Virus record (IMG/VR): IMGVR_UViG_3300025096_001146
Span: 1 to 23,290 of that record
Length of the DNA stretch: 23,290 nucleotides
From: a virus
Reading direction: 5' to 3' (one strand)
The translations under genes were made by a program, and so were the position numbers. The first letter of the stretch is position 1; each line of letters starts with the position of its first letter. Of the stretch, positions 1-8,916 are shown in pieces. Under the pieces are notes generated by a model that searched no databases, was not told where the DNA came from, and saw nothing but the letters and a program-made list of their open reading frames with translations.

Positions 1-1200
1 AGAGCAGCCACAGATACTGCAAACTTTACAGCCGATAATCAATTTAGATTAGAAGAACTAACAACTACGGCACGTATACTTTCAGAAAATACAGAATTAA
101 GAACTCGTGCTGAGTTGGCACAAATGAGTGCTTCAGAGAAAGTAGCTCTTGCTAACTTAACTGCTAAGAATCAAGCAGATTCAGAATCTATGAATGCTGA
201 AAATGTAGCAGAACTTGCAAGATACGATAAACAAATGAATGCTGCTCAGTTCAATGCTAACCTAGCAAAAGAAATGGGATTAGCACAATTAAGTAATGAT
301 CAACAATCGACTATGCTTAATGCTCAAATTAATGCAAATATAGATATGGCCAAGTTCAATACTGAAGAAAAAATAGAACTTGCCAATAGTAAGTTTATGC
401 AATCTGTAACAATGCAAAACATGAGTGAAAAACATCAAGGAGCAATGCAAAATGCTGCAGCAATGGCAAGTCTTGATTTAGCTACAGCAGATCAAAGAAC
501 AAAACTAGCGATAACTAATGCTCAAAGCTTTTTAGCATATGATATGTCTAATTTAAATAATGAACAACAGTCTGCGGTTATGGAAGCCCAGATGGCACAA
601 CAAGCTATGTTAAGCGATCAAAGTGCTACTAATGCTGCATCACAGTTTAATGCAACATCACAACAACAAGCAGATCAGTTTATGGCAAATTTATCAACTA
701 CTATAGAATTGAATAATGCAACACGAAACGATGCTATGTCTCAGTTTAATGCAACACAAAAGAATTTAGCAGAAGCTAGAGAAAAAGGAATAACAGCAGA
801 CATTAATAAATTTAATTCACAGTTAGTGACACAAACAAATCAGTTTAATACACAGATGGATTTCAACCGTGAACAATGGAATGCTGCAAATGCTCAAGCT
901 GTTGAACAATCTAATACACAATGGCGAAGACAAGCGAATCTTACGAATACTGCGGCACAGAACGCTATTAATCAACAAAATGCACAGAATGCTTTTGGGT
1001 TATCTTCACAAGCTATGGGTTTTATGTGGCAAGAATTACGTGATCAAGCACAGTTTGATTTCCAATGGGCAGATAACGAAGCAACTCGTAAGACTCAATT
1101 ACTTGCTACAGCAATTGCAAATGAAGGTGAAGCAGCAAGTAAATGGAGCGATAATTTAGAATCTGTAACAGACGTTATAGATACATTTTTTGGAGGATAA
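1..1200 (+). CDS. N/Q/A-rich phage structural protein, C-terminal part (5' truncated by window)
   Basis: The frame is open from base 1 to the stop at 1198-1200, so the gene starts upstream; 399 residues are visible. The TTG at 115 is not a convincing start because the same composition continues before it. The protein is rich in Asn, Gln and Ala with almost no Cys or Pro. The short motif Q/K-F-N-A/T/S recurs about every 10-50 residues (for example AAQFNAN, ASQFNAT, MSQFNAT, KFNT, NQFNTQ), which suggests a long helical or coiled-coil rod. The last 60 residues are richer in aromatics (MGFMWQELRDQAQFDFQW) and may be a separate foot domain. It sits immediately upstream of the internal-virion-like genes, so a virion component (tail or core) is likely by position. 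The exact role is not recognised. N/Q-rich filamentous proteins of this style are common in marine podovirus late regions (from memory). Confidence 0.75.
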   Translation, partial: RAATDTANFTADNQFRLEELTTTARILSENTELRTRAELAQMSASEKVALANLTAKNQADSESMNAENVAELARYDKQMNAAQFNANLAKEMGLAQLSNDQQSTMLNAQINANIDMAKFNTEEKIELANSKFMQSVTMQNMSEKHQGAMQNAAAMASLDLATADQRTKLAITNAQSFLAYDMSNLNNEQQSAVMEAQMAQQAMLSDQSATNAASQFNATSQQQADQFMANLSTTIELNNATRNDAMSQFNATQKNLAEAREKGITADINKFNSQLVTQTNQFNTQMDFNREQWNAANAQAVEQSNTQWRRQANLTNTAAQNAINQQNAQNAFGLSSQAMGFMWQELRDQAQFDFQWADNEATRKTQLLATAIANEGEAASKWSDNLESVTDVIDTFFGG

Positions 1201-1206
1201 AATATA

Positions 1207-2208
1207 ATGGGATTATTAAGTAAATTATTTAAAGGAATTAAAAAGGTTGTTAGAAAGATAGGCGGTGGTATAAAAAGAATCGTTAAAAAAGTTGGTGGTG
1301 TCTTTGGTAAGATGGGAATACTTGGTCATATTGGAATGATGTTTTTAATGCCTTATGCACAATCATTTTGGGGAAGTTTAGGAACATTTGGAACAAAGCT
1401 TGCTCAAGGTACAAGCCTTGCAGGTAAAGGTTTTGGTCATGTAATGAGAGGTATTTATCATGCAGGTAAGTCTGTAGGTACTGTATATCGTGGAGTAACT
1501 GAAGCCATTGAAGGATCTTTAAAGTGGTTAAGTAATAAAGCAGGATTAACCGATATTACTGATCCCTTTTCAGGTTTAAATAAAGTTGTTCAAGATGCTC
1601 AAAATTGGGGCAGAGCAGGCTGGACAGGAGACAGAATACACGAAATTTCTACGTATGCGCTACCCGATAAAATAGGAACAACTGGATCAGGTAGACCAGA
1701 AGGAATGCCTACGGAAGATTATATCGAGTCATTAGATAAGAAACAAAGAGAATTAATGGAAGGTCCTAAAAAACAAATAGATCCACAGACAACAGACACA
1801 ACAACAGTTGATGTAGATCTTGAAGGCCAAAGTCTTTTAAGTAGCTTAGGAGAAAACGCAAAAGAAAAATTTAGAGAGACCATTGTAGATGCTCCTAGTA
1901 TGCTTGTTAGAGATGTACTTAAAACAGGTGTTCAAAAAGCATTTATGGGTAAACCACAAGTAAGTTATGGTGGAAGTATTCAATTTAATATGGGTGGAAC
2001 CAATAAAGTTATAACAGATTCTCAGATTGGAGGAGATCCTAATAATCTATATTCTCAAGGCTATAGTTATGGTTCTCCTTTTATGCAAGCTTTTTCAGAT
2101 AGTGTATTTACAACAGGTGAAGATAAAGAATGGGCGCAGTGGCTTGATTTAGGTTATGCTCCTGAAGATAGTCTTTCTAAAGCATATTATTCACAAACAG
2201 CAGAGTAG
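1207..2208 (+). CDS. virion protein with cationic amphipathic N-terminus (ejection/core candidate)
   Basis: 333 aa. The start is set by GGAGG at 1192-1196, embedded in the end of the preceding gene. The first ~40 residues alternate Lys/Arg with Gly, Ile, Val and Leu (MGLLSKLFKGIKKVVRKIGG and onward), as in a membrane-active cationic helix. A hydrophobic stretch follows (about 44-60, GMMFLMPYAQSFWG), then a Gly-rich segment. The rest is soluble and moderately polar with no recognised catalytic motif. Being second in a late block of genes of 333, 209, 598 and 1338 aa, it may play the part of a small T7-type core protein (gp14-like) that inserts in the envelope during genome ejection. That role is inferred from order and the amphipathic N-terminus, not from recognised homology. 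Virion protein is fairly sure; precise function is open. Confidence 0.7.
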   Translation: MGLLSKLFKGIKKVVRKIGGGIKRIVKKVGGVFGKMGILGHIGMMFLMPYAQSFWGSLGTFGTKLAQGTSLAGKGFGHVMRGIYHAGKSVGTVYRGVTEAIEGSLKWLSNKAGLTDITDPFSGLNKVVQDAQNWGRAGWTGDRIHEISTYALPDKIGTTGSGRPEGMPTEDYIESLDKKQRELMEGPKKQIDPQTTDTTTVDVDLEGQSLLSSLGENAKEKFRETIVDAPSMLVRDVLKTGVQKAFMGKPQVSYGGSIQFNMGGTNKVITDSQIGGDPNNLYSQGYSYGSPFMQAFSDSVFTTGEDKEWAQWLDLGYAPEDSLSKAYYSQTAE

Positions 2209-2219
2209 GATAAGTAATT

Positions 2220-2849
2220 ATGGTAACAGAACAACAAAATATAGAATATGATCAAGAAGGATTAGCTATACTAGGAAACATGAATAGGGCTACTCCTGGT
2301 CAATCACTAACAACTAGTCCTGATGAACCGAAAGCTTGGGAACAATCTCCTGAATATGTTAATATACAAGAAGCTCTTGATTATGTAGTTGGTTTTCTAA
2401 TAGAAGAAAAAACTTATGTATCAATTGTAGGTGCGATTGGAAGAGGTATTCCTATTTCAGATGTAGTTCAACAGATTATTTATGGTGGTTTTCAAAATGG
2501 TAAGTGGAATCCAGACTTAATTCTAATGCTTGTCGAACCTTTAATGTATGTACTTATGGCGTTGTGCGAAAAAGCAGGTGTCGAATATACTTTATACAGG
2601 GGTGAAGAACAGGATGATGAAGAAGATGAGAAATTAAACGAAGACATATCTGAAAAATCAAAAGAACTTCAAACTCTTGCAGATCTGATAGAACAAAAAG
2701 CAGGTGAAGGTAATATCACGAGTGCAAGTGTTCCAAGAGAAATAGCACAAGAAATACAACAAGCAGAAGTTCCTGAGAGTTTAATGGCTAAACCACAAGA
2801 ACAACCACCACAAGAAGAAGAAGCACCTGCTAGTTTAATGGCAAGATAA
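2220..2849 (+). CDS. hypothetical virion-region protein with acidic linker and SLMA repeats
   Basis: 209 aa. The gene begins 11 bases after the previous stop, with a weak AGGA (2207-2210) before the ATG. Residues ~45-130 look like a compact, mostly helical domain with a hydrophobic patch (LILMLVEPLMYVLMAL) that could be a buried helix or a membrane segment. A very acidic stretch follows (EEQDDEEDEKLNED), then a helical linker. The C-terminus carries two copies of a short motif, PESLMAK and PASLMAR, separated by a Pro/Gln/Glu-rich spacer. Repeated C-terminal SLMA/SLLA motifs look familiar from marine phage structural regions (from memory). No enzymatic motif is visible. Position between virion genes suggests a virion or assembly protein, possibly a small internal-core or scaffold-like factor. 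Confidence 0.65.
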   Translation: MVTEQQNIEYDQEGLAILGNMNRATPGQSLTTSPDEPKAWEQSPEYVNIQEALDYVVGFLIEEKTYVSIVGAIGRGIPISDVVQQIIYGGFQNGKWNPDLILMLVEPLMYVLMALCEKAGVEYTLYRGEEQDDEEDEKLNEDISEKSKELQTLADLIEQKAGEGNITSASVPREIAQEIQQAEVPESLMAKPQEQPPQEEEAPASLMAR

Positions 2850-2868
2850 AAGACACGGAGAATAATAA

Positions 2869-4665
2869 ATGGCTAACGATATATTTGATTATGATGCACC
2901 TAAAGGAAGTTCTGTAGATTTCGGACAGGCTTTACTTAGTAATGTCCGATCTCGTAGAGACAAGAAAGCAAAAGATATGGACAGATTTTCTAAGAAAATA
3001 TTAGGTTTGGATATTCTTAGTAGAGGTGTTAAATGGGGATTAGAAAACAAAATACAAGAGTTTAACGAAAGAAATCAGCCTATGCTAAGTAATTTTAATT
3101 CTTTGTATAATTCATTAGGAGGATGGCAAGAGTTTAATAAAAAAGTAAAAGAGCAAGGCTTAACAGACGAAGAAGCATTAAAAAGATATATGTTTGATAC
3201 AACAGTTAATTCCTACTTGCCGGGAAAAACAGAATTTAAAGGTGCTAATTTTAGATCTCTTTATGATGGTATTGATGAGAAGATAGAGACTTATATAAAA
3301 GATAACCCAAGTTATGTTCAAAACTTCAATGCTTTAAGAAGACAAGCATCTCAAACTCAATCTTTTCAAAACGAAGAAGAATACATAAATAAAATACAAG
3401 ATCTAGCAGGTTTGAAAAAGACTCCAAGCGATGTTATTTTTGGAGGTATTTCAAAAATTTTTAGGAAAGATACTCCTGAATCTATGCAACAACAAGACTT
3501 AACAGCAAAAGAAAAACTGTTAAAATCTAAGTTAGGTAAAAATGTGGCTATTTTTGAGACTTTTTTAAATGAAAATAGAGATAGTTTTGCTTCTTTTCGT
3601 GGTATTATAGACGAGTTTACAGAACAAAATAAAGAAAATATAGTCTTTGAAATTAAAAATATTGAAAAAGGAAAAAAACAAGTAATAACAACAGATGGTC
3701 TTGTGGAAGTTTCAACAATAGAAACTCTTGTTACAACTCCTGATGCTCCTTTTGGGAAGCTTATAACAACTACTGATAAAGATTCAGCTACTCCTATAAA
3801 AATTGAGATAAACGAGCCGACTGATTCTGACAGAGAAAATGCAATATCAGAAATAGTTAATCAAATAAATACTTTTGATTTTAGTGCTGAAAAAAAAGCA
3901 GAAAGAAAATTTCTTAGAAAGCTGATTATAGATACCGATGACCCTATAAAAAGTAGTCAAAATAGAGTAATTGCTAATGCTTATTATTATACAAAAGAAA
4001 ATTTAAAAACTGATCCTAAATATCTAACTATTATAAATGCTATACCTGAAGAAGATATAGAACGTTTTGTACAAAACATTACTTTTAGACATATAGTAGA
4101 ACAAAGAAGATTAGAGGTAACTGCTATTTCTCCTAAGATTACTCAGAATCAATTACTAAAGTATATAGAACAAATAAATTTTGAATTTACTGATAATCAA
4201 GAAAGTATTAATTTAATAGCAAATGGAATTGAAAATAGTACTAGCGATAAAGAAGTTGTAGATGTTGTTATTTCTGAACAAAATAAAGCTATAATAAATG
4301 ATCTAGACGGAGATTCAAAAGAAGAATATTTAAGAGATACGCTTGTAAATGTAGAGTCAAAAGTAGCTTCTGAAGAGTATGTTGATTTAGTAAAAGGAGA
4401 ATTAGAAACCGTAATGTATGGCGGTAGAAAAATGACAATTGATCCTGACCAAACATACGGAACACCTTTGAGTCTTAGAAAATTATATCAAGATGCAAAA
4501 ACTAAAATGGCCATGACTAAAATTCAAAGACACGTTACAGGTAGAGCTAAAAGTTTTTCAGGATATAGAGATTCTTTAGCAATTCTTAGAAAAAATGTTC
4601 CTGATTTAGAAGATAAAACAGAAGAAGAAATACTGCTTTATGTAAATAATATTCTTGGTTCTTAA
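2869..4665 (+). CDS. large virion/internal core protein (gp15-like by position)
   Basis: 598 aa, starting at ATG 2869 after CGGAGAAT. It is predicted soluble, highly charged (Lys/Glu/Asp/Asn) and mainly helical, with no signal peptide, membrane helix or Cys cluster. It begins MANDIFDYDAPKGSS and has a basic segment near residues 25-45 (RSRRDKKAKDMDRFSKK). No catalytic motif was recognised. It lies directly upstream of a 1338-aa gene, in the same relative place as T7 gp15 before gp16, whose products form the ejectosome tube across the periplasm. It is somewhat shorter than T7 gp15 (about 747 aa, from memory). Virion protein is well supported by context; gp15 equivalence is only an inference. 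Codons are strongly AT-biased. Confidence 0.65.
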   Translation: MANDIFDYDAPKGSSVDFGQALLSNVRSRRDKKAKDMDRFSKKILGLDILSRGVKWGLENKIQEFNERNQPMLSNFNSLYNSLGGWQEFNKKVKEQGLTDEEALKRYMFDTTVNSYLPGKTEFKGANFRSLYDGIDEKIETYIKDNPSYVQNFNALRRQASQTQSFQNEEEYINKIQDLAGLKKTPSDVIFGGISKIFRKDTPESMQQQDLTAKEKLLKSKLGKNVAIFETFLNENRDSFASFRGIIDEFTEQNKENIVFEIKNIEKGKKQVITTDGLVEVSTIETLVTTPDAPFGKLITTTDKDSATPIKIEINEPTDSDRENAISEIVNQINTFDFSAEKKAERKFLRKLIIDTDDPIKSSQNRVIANAYYYTKENLKTDPKYLTIINAIPEEDIERFVQNITFRHIVEQRRLEVTAISPKITQNQLLKYIEQINFEFTDNQESINLIANGIENSTSDKEVVDVVISEQNKAIINDLDGDSKEEYLRDTLVNVESKVASEEYVDLVKGELETVMYGGRKMTIDPDQTYGTPLSLRKLYQDAKTKMAMTKIQRHVTGRAKSFSGYRDSLAILRKNVPDLEDKTEEEILLYVNNILGS

Positions 4666-4681
4666 TTTAGGAGATTAAATT

Positions 4682-7600
4682 ATGTTTAATTTTTTCAACT
4701 CTGAAGAAGAAAAAGAAAAAGAAAAAGAAAAACAAAAAAAGCAGAAACTTACTCTTAATCTTAATTTAGATCAAAAACCTAAAAGACAAAAGCTAACTTT
4801 ATCTTCAGGTGTTAAAATTAAAGGTTCTGAAACTCTAGATGATTTAGAAGGTGACGAAGAGTTTCAAGAAGTATCTGAAAGATTTTTAGAGTCTGTTGGA
4901 GAACAACCAGACGATGTTTTTGAATATCTTAGAGATTCTGATTTTAATATCTATTCTGCTTTTAAAAGAGTTTCAGAAACTGACAAATTCACAGACCAGC
5001 AAAAACAAGACTATGCTTATTTAAGATCAAGGTTCGATAATGCAGACCTTGGTAGTATGAAGCAATTCTTTGGTTTAATTAAAGATGCTGGTATCGATAT
5101 CGCTACAGATCCGTTAGCAATTTTATCAGCTATATTTACACCAGTAACAGGAGGTACATCTCTTGCAGCTCGTCAGGCTGTTTCGAGTGGTATATCTAAA
5201 GGAGCCAAAGCTGTTATAAAATCTACTGCTATTACAGGAGCAGAAGCAGGAGCTTGGACAGGTGTAGAAAATCATTTTAGACAAAACAAAGAAATAAATG
5301 TTGGTCTAAGAAAAATGTATTCTAATCCTGAATTAGCAAGTAGTACAGCCATAGGATTATTAACAGGTGGAGTTGTTGGTGGGTTAGTTCAGAAAAATGC
5401 ATTGTTTAATAGTAAAATGAATCGTTTATATTCCAACGATGAATATAGAAAAGACGCAGGAAGTGAGATACTTTTTCAAGCTAATAAAGCAAAAGATGAA
5501 GTTCTATCTAAAACAATTGGTTCTCCTTGGAGAGTTTTAAAAACTCTTTCTAAATATTCTTCAAAAGCCTCTGAACTAGGTACTAAAATTTCTGACCAAT
5601 TTTCAAAAGGAATAACAGAAAGAACTAGGAAAGTTGTTCCTTGGGCTTTCTATGAAAATCTTAAAGATCGACAAGGAGATTATATTGCTTTATTAGATAA
5701 TGCTATTGCTCCTATTAGAAAAACAGGGGATATATTACCTGAAGATGAGATAGCTGTAATTAGAATATTAAGAGGAGAAGACGGTTCTAAATATAGTCAA
5801 GAAGTTCAAGATGCTGCTAAAAATTTAAGATCTTTTTTTGATACTATTTTTGATGATGCTATAGAAGCAGGACTTATAAAAGAAGAGGCACGAGGAACAA
5901 ATTACTTTACTAGAAGTTGGAATAGAGAAGCAATAGAACAAAATAGACCTGCTTTTAGGCAAAGATTAATAGAAAGTGGTGGTTTATCTGAAAAAGAAAT
6001 AGCAAAAGTTGATAATATAATAGACGGAATGTTAAATAAACAAAATGAACTGTACTCATCTCATTCTATTTTATTAACACAAGCAAGAACATTTAGAAAT
6101 CTTAACGATTTAGATTTTGAAGATTTTCTTACAAATGATTTAATACCTGTATCTTTAAACTATGCGATGAATGCAGCTAAATCAATTCAACACGAGCGTA
6201 CTTTTTTAAAAGGTGCTTCAAGAATGAAAGTTGTTGTTAGAGAAACAGGAGAAGAAGTTTCAGAAGAACTTAGTGAAAAAGATAGATTACGATTTTATAA
6301 ACAAGACAACCTTCAAAGATTTAGAGCTAACTTTATTGATCCAATTAATAAAGAATTAAAAGAAGTTAGAGGTAAGGGTTTAAGCAATAGAGATCAAAAG
6401 AAGATAGAAAAACTATATGAGTCTGTTACAGGACAAGTTAATTACTATGATAGTGGTGTAGCTCAAGGAATATACGACTTTACAAAACTTTCAAATGCGA
6501 TAGCCTATCTTCCTTTAGCAACAGTAACATCTTTAACAGAAGGTTTTATACCTTTAACCAAAGCACCAACAAACTCAGCAGTAAAAGGTTATCAAGATGC
6601 AATTGCTAAAGGTCATAAAATATTTACGAAAGAAGCAAAGGATCTTTTAAAAGAAAAACATACTATATCTGATGACGAACTTATAAGAGAAATGAATAGT
6701 GTAATGATTGCTGTTGATGAGTCAATGGCAGATTTCACAAATCGATTATCAGGAGAAGGCTTACAAAATGAATTTTTAAAGAAAGTTGCTAGAGGTTTTT
6801 ATAGAGTTAATCTTTTGGTTCCTTGGACAAAAACAGTACAATTAGCTGCTTTTTCTACAGGTAAAGATATGATTAGAAACAACTTGGAAAAGTTGTCAAA
6901 ACTTTCAAAAGAAGGTGTTGACATTTTAGAGGTTGATGCTCCTATGAAAATACAAAGATTAAGAGGAGAGCTGTTTGATTTAGGTATTGACATTGAAGAT
7001 GGAATAAAATGGTTTGATAAGGGAAGAAATACAGAGGATGCTTATTATAGACAGATAATAAAAGGAGCGGGTCGCTTTACAAATTCTGTTATTCTTCCTA
7101 CAGGTAGAGAAGCAGGAAGAGTTCCTTTATATATGACTAATCCAAAATTTGATATATTAACTCAGTTCTTATCTTATCCTACAGTATTTACAAATACAAT
7201 TTTAAAAAACTATGCAAGAGCTGCAGTTCAGAATCCTGGTGTAAATGCTCCTAAAGCTGTAGCATTTGCTGCTATGGCTACAAGTGTTGCTAAAGCGACA
7301 AACTATTGGAGATCTTCAGAAGAGAAAAGAGAAGAGTATGATAATGAAGATGTTGATTGGAGAAATACAGTCGCTGCTATGCAAAGGGTTGGTTTACTAG
7401 GCCCTCTTGAATATGCTAAACGATATACTGAAGCAGTATCTTATGGACAAGGACCTTTAACAGGTATCTTAAATTTAGGAGGTCCTGTCTTAGGAGATGT
7501 TGTTGGTATGTTCCTTTATAATAGAGGACTGCTTGAAACTGCTGCCAGAAAAGCTCCTTTAATAGGTGTAAAAAATATATTTAACAGAAAAGTTGGCGAT

Positions 7601-8698
7601 GTAATGGAAGAATATACAGGTTTTAGAGATCCTTATACTCCTCTACAAAAAGCAGCTAAAGAAAGAGATAAAGAAAGAAGAAAAGCTTTACAGGATTTAT
7701 CTAGGAGATTATCTGGAACAACTACAGGTTCTTCTTTGTTTCGTACAGACCTTGCAAAAACTAGGCTTGCAAAATTTGAAGGTGGTGAAATCTCTGAAGA
7801 CTTCCCAGTACCTAACGTAAAGAAAGAACCTTCTGAAATGATTAACAAGGCCACAGGTTTGCCTTACGAAGCTGAGATGGAAAGGTTAGGTATGGAGGAT
7901 GGAGGATTACTTGTATCAATAGGTGTAGCACCTGTCTCAGAGAAACAAATAGGGAAACTTAAAAAAGGTTTAAAGAAGCGTAAAGCAAAAAGAGATGGTG
8001 GTGAGATTAGGCAACAATATGCTTTTGGAGATAGAATTAAAAAAGCTTTAAAAAGAAGAGGCGAAATTCAAGTACAAAATGCAGAATATATAAAGAAACC
8101 TAGAAAAGAACTGTTAATAGACGCTAAACATGCAATTGCAGATATTTTATTAGGTGCAGATAAAAGAGATATAGAAGATTTAGATCAGAGAACAATAGAT
8201 GCTTTGATTAATAATATAGATAAAATAGAAAATGAAAAAGAGAGAACTGCAGCTTTAAAAGATATAGATAGATACGAAGCTGGAACTCCTGTTGCAAATT
8301 TAAGTAGTCCTATTTTTAATGCACTAAGACACGCTAAGTTATCCTACGAGTACGGAGATAAACCTTTTGCAAGATCAGCTTTGATAGCAAAAGAACAAGC
8401 ACAAAGTAGAGGTATAGCTTATAAAGGTGATTTTAAAACAGATCTTACAGAAGCAGAATCAAGAGCAGAAAAAATAGATGCTTTAAACAATGTAGCAGCA
8501 TTTAGAATTAAAGATGAAAATCCTAATTTGGATGATCAACAGTTTAACGAAGAATTTATAAAACGTTTTAATGAATCTGCAAACACACCAACAGCACAAT
8601 TAAAACCAGGAAAACATTTTTATTTAAGAGAATCAAATGCTATAGGAGTTAAAATGCCTTCTATGTTTATACATCCTTCTGCTAAATTTACAAATTAA
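4682..8698 (+). CDS. very large internal virion protein (gp16-like by size and order)
   Basis: 1338 aa, preceded by TTAGGAG. The N-terminus is a low-complexity Glu/Lys run (about residues 8-22, from GAAAAA-type repeats near 4703-4740), followed by two similar Lys-rich copies (QKLTLNLNLD and QKLTLSSGVK). Several hydrophobic, Gly/Ala-rich segments occur near residues ~135-160, ~220-237 (STAIGLLTGGVVGGLV), ~605-625 and ~855-870, compatible with a protein that enters membranes. The C-terminal third has three Gly-Gly motifs (FEGGEIS, MEDGGLLVS, RDGGEIRQQYAFGD), with KATGLPYEAEMERLG between them, a pattern familiar from marine podovirus virion proteins (from memory). No lytic transglycosylase motif was recognised. 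Length close to T7 gp16 and last place in the virion block support an ejection role. It is the last virion gene before the consensus promoter at 8702. Confidence 0.75.
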   Translation: MFNFFNSEEEKEKEKEKQKKQKLTLNLNLDQKPKRQKLTLSSGVKIKGSETLDDLEGDEEFQEVSERFLESVGEQPDDVFEYLRDSDFNIYSAFKRVSETDKFTDQQKQDYAYLRSRFDNADLGSMKQFFGLIKDAGIDIATDPLAILSAIFTPVTGGTSLAARQAVSSGISKGAKAVIKSTAITGAEAGAWTGVENHFRQNKEINVGLRKMYSNPELASSTAIGLLTGGVVGGLVQKNALFNSKMNRLYSNDEYRKDAGSEILFQANKAKDEVLSKTIGSPWRVLKTLSKYSSKASELGTKISDQFSKGITERTRKVVPWAFYENLKDRQGDYIALLDNAIAPIRKTGDILPEDEIAVIRILRGEDGSKYSQEVQDAAKNLRSFFDTIFDDAIEAGLIKEEARGTNYFTRSWNREAIEQNRPAFRQRLIESGGLSEKEIAKVDNIIDGMLNKQNELYSSHSILLTQARTFRNLNDLDFEDFLTNDLIPVSLNYAMNAAKSIQHERTFLKGASRMKVVVRETGEEVSEELSEKDRLRFYKQDNLQRFRANFIDPINKELKEVRGKGLSNRDQKKIEKLYESVTGQVNYYDSGVAQGIYDFTKLSNAIAYLPLATVTSLTEGFIPLTKAPTNSAVKGYQDAIAKGHKIFTKEAKDLLKEKHTISDDELIREMNSVMIAVDESMADFTNRLSGEGLQNEFLKKVARGFYRVNLLVPWTKTVQLAAFSTGKDMIRNNLEKLSKLSKEGVDILEVDAPMKIQRLRGELFDLGIDIEDGIKWFDKGRNTEDAYYRQIIKGAGRFTNSVILPTGREAGRVPLYMTNPKFDILTQFLSYPTVFTNTILKNYARAAVQNPGVNAPKAVAFAAMATSVAKATNYWRSSEEKREEYDNEDVDWRNTVAAMQRVGLLGPLEYAKRYTEAVSYGQGPLTGILNLGGPVLGDVVGMFLYNRGLLETAARKAPLIGVKNIFNRKVGDVMEEYTGFRDPYTPLQKAAKERDKERRKALQDLSRRLSGTTTGSSLFRTDLAKTRLAKFEGGEISEDFPVPNVKKEPSEMINKATGLPYEAEMERLGMEDGGLLVSIGVAPVSEKQIGKLKKGLKKRKAKRDGGEIRQQYAFGDRIKKALKRRGEIQVQNAEYIKKPRKELLIDAKHAIADILLGADKRDIEDLDQRTIDALINNIDKIENEKERTAALKDIDRYEAGTPVANLSSPIFNALRHAKLSYEYGDKPFARSALIAKEQAQSRGIAYKGDFKTDLTEAESRAEKIDALNNVAAFRIKDENPNLDDQQFNEEFIKRFNESANTPTAQLKPGKHFYLRESNAIGVKMPSMFIHPSAKFTN

Positions 8699-8701
8699 AC
8701 C

Positions 8702-8730
8702 TTGACAAATTTTAAAATCCATACTATACT
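8702..8730 (+). promoter_or_regulatory. near-consensus sigma70 promoter
   Basis: TTGACA at 8702-8707, exactly 17 bases, then TATACT at 8725-8730 (11 of 12 consensus positions). Transcription would start about 8736-8738, on the ATG of the next ORF at 8737. It begins just after the stop of the 1338-aa gene, so it can drive the 8737-9630 unit independently of the virion block, using host RNA polymerase. Confidence 0.85.
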
Positions 8731-8736
8731 AAACAT

Positions 8737-8916
8737 ATGTTATTATACACCGAAGAACAACTAGAAAGTGCTTACGATATTTATCGTACTCATCAAGCCA
8801 GACAAGATTTAAGCTTTATGAGCTTAGAACATTTTAGATTATTCTATGAGCAGTTGGTTGAAGAAGCCTTAACAGGTGGTGACGTAGAGGAGAATTATGG
8901 TGGGCTTCCCATTTGA
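8737..8916 (+). CDS. small conserved-looking phage protein (59 aa), probably leaderless mRNA
   Basis: 59 aa beginning MLLYTEEQLESAYDIYRTHQ. It is acidic, helical and soluble, with aromatic residues spaced along a predicted helix (Y4, Y13, Y16, F27, F33, F36, Y37). There is no Shine-Dalgarno sequence before the ATG, and the -10 box at 8725-8730 places the transcription start at or next to the ATG, so translation is probably leaderless. Its last 20 bases overlap the next gene, whose ribosome-binding site (8886-8892) lies inside it. Very similar short proteins with the pattern LYTEEQL...IYR.HQ.RQ...M.LE.FR..FE occur in marine phages (from memory); their function is unknown to me. A consensus promoter and first place in the unit suggest early or high expression. 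Confidence 0.75.
   Translation: MLLYTEEQLESAYDIYRTHQARQDLSFMSLEHFRLFYEQLVEEALTGGDVEENYGGLPI
8886..8892 (+). promoter_or_regulatory. strong ribosome-binding site for the holin-like gene
   Basis: AGAGGAG lies 4 bases upstream of ATG 8897, inside the C-terminal codons of the 59-aa ORF. It fixes the start of the three-helix protein and implies translational coupling of the two overlapping genes. Confidence 0.75.

Noticed and set aside
4703-4740. GAAAAA-type repeat as a slippery or regulatory site
   Set aside because: It lies in frame inside the 1338-aa gene and encodes a plain Glu/Lys run; there is no alternative frame of use.
4682-8698. Embedded lysozyme or transglycosylase domain
   Set aside because: I found no convincing catalytic Glu context or lysozyme motif by eye; profile search would be needed to claim one.
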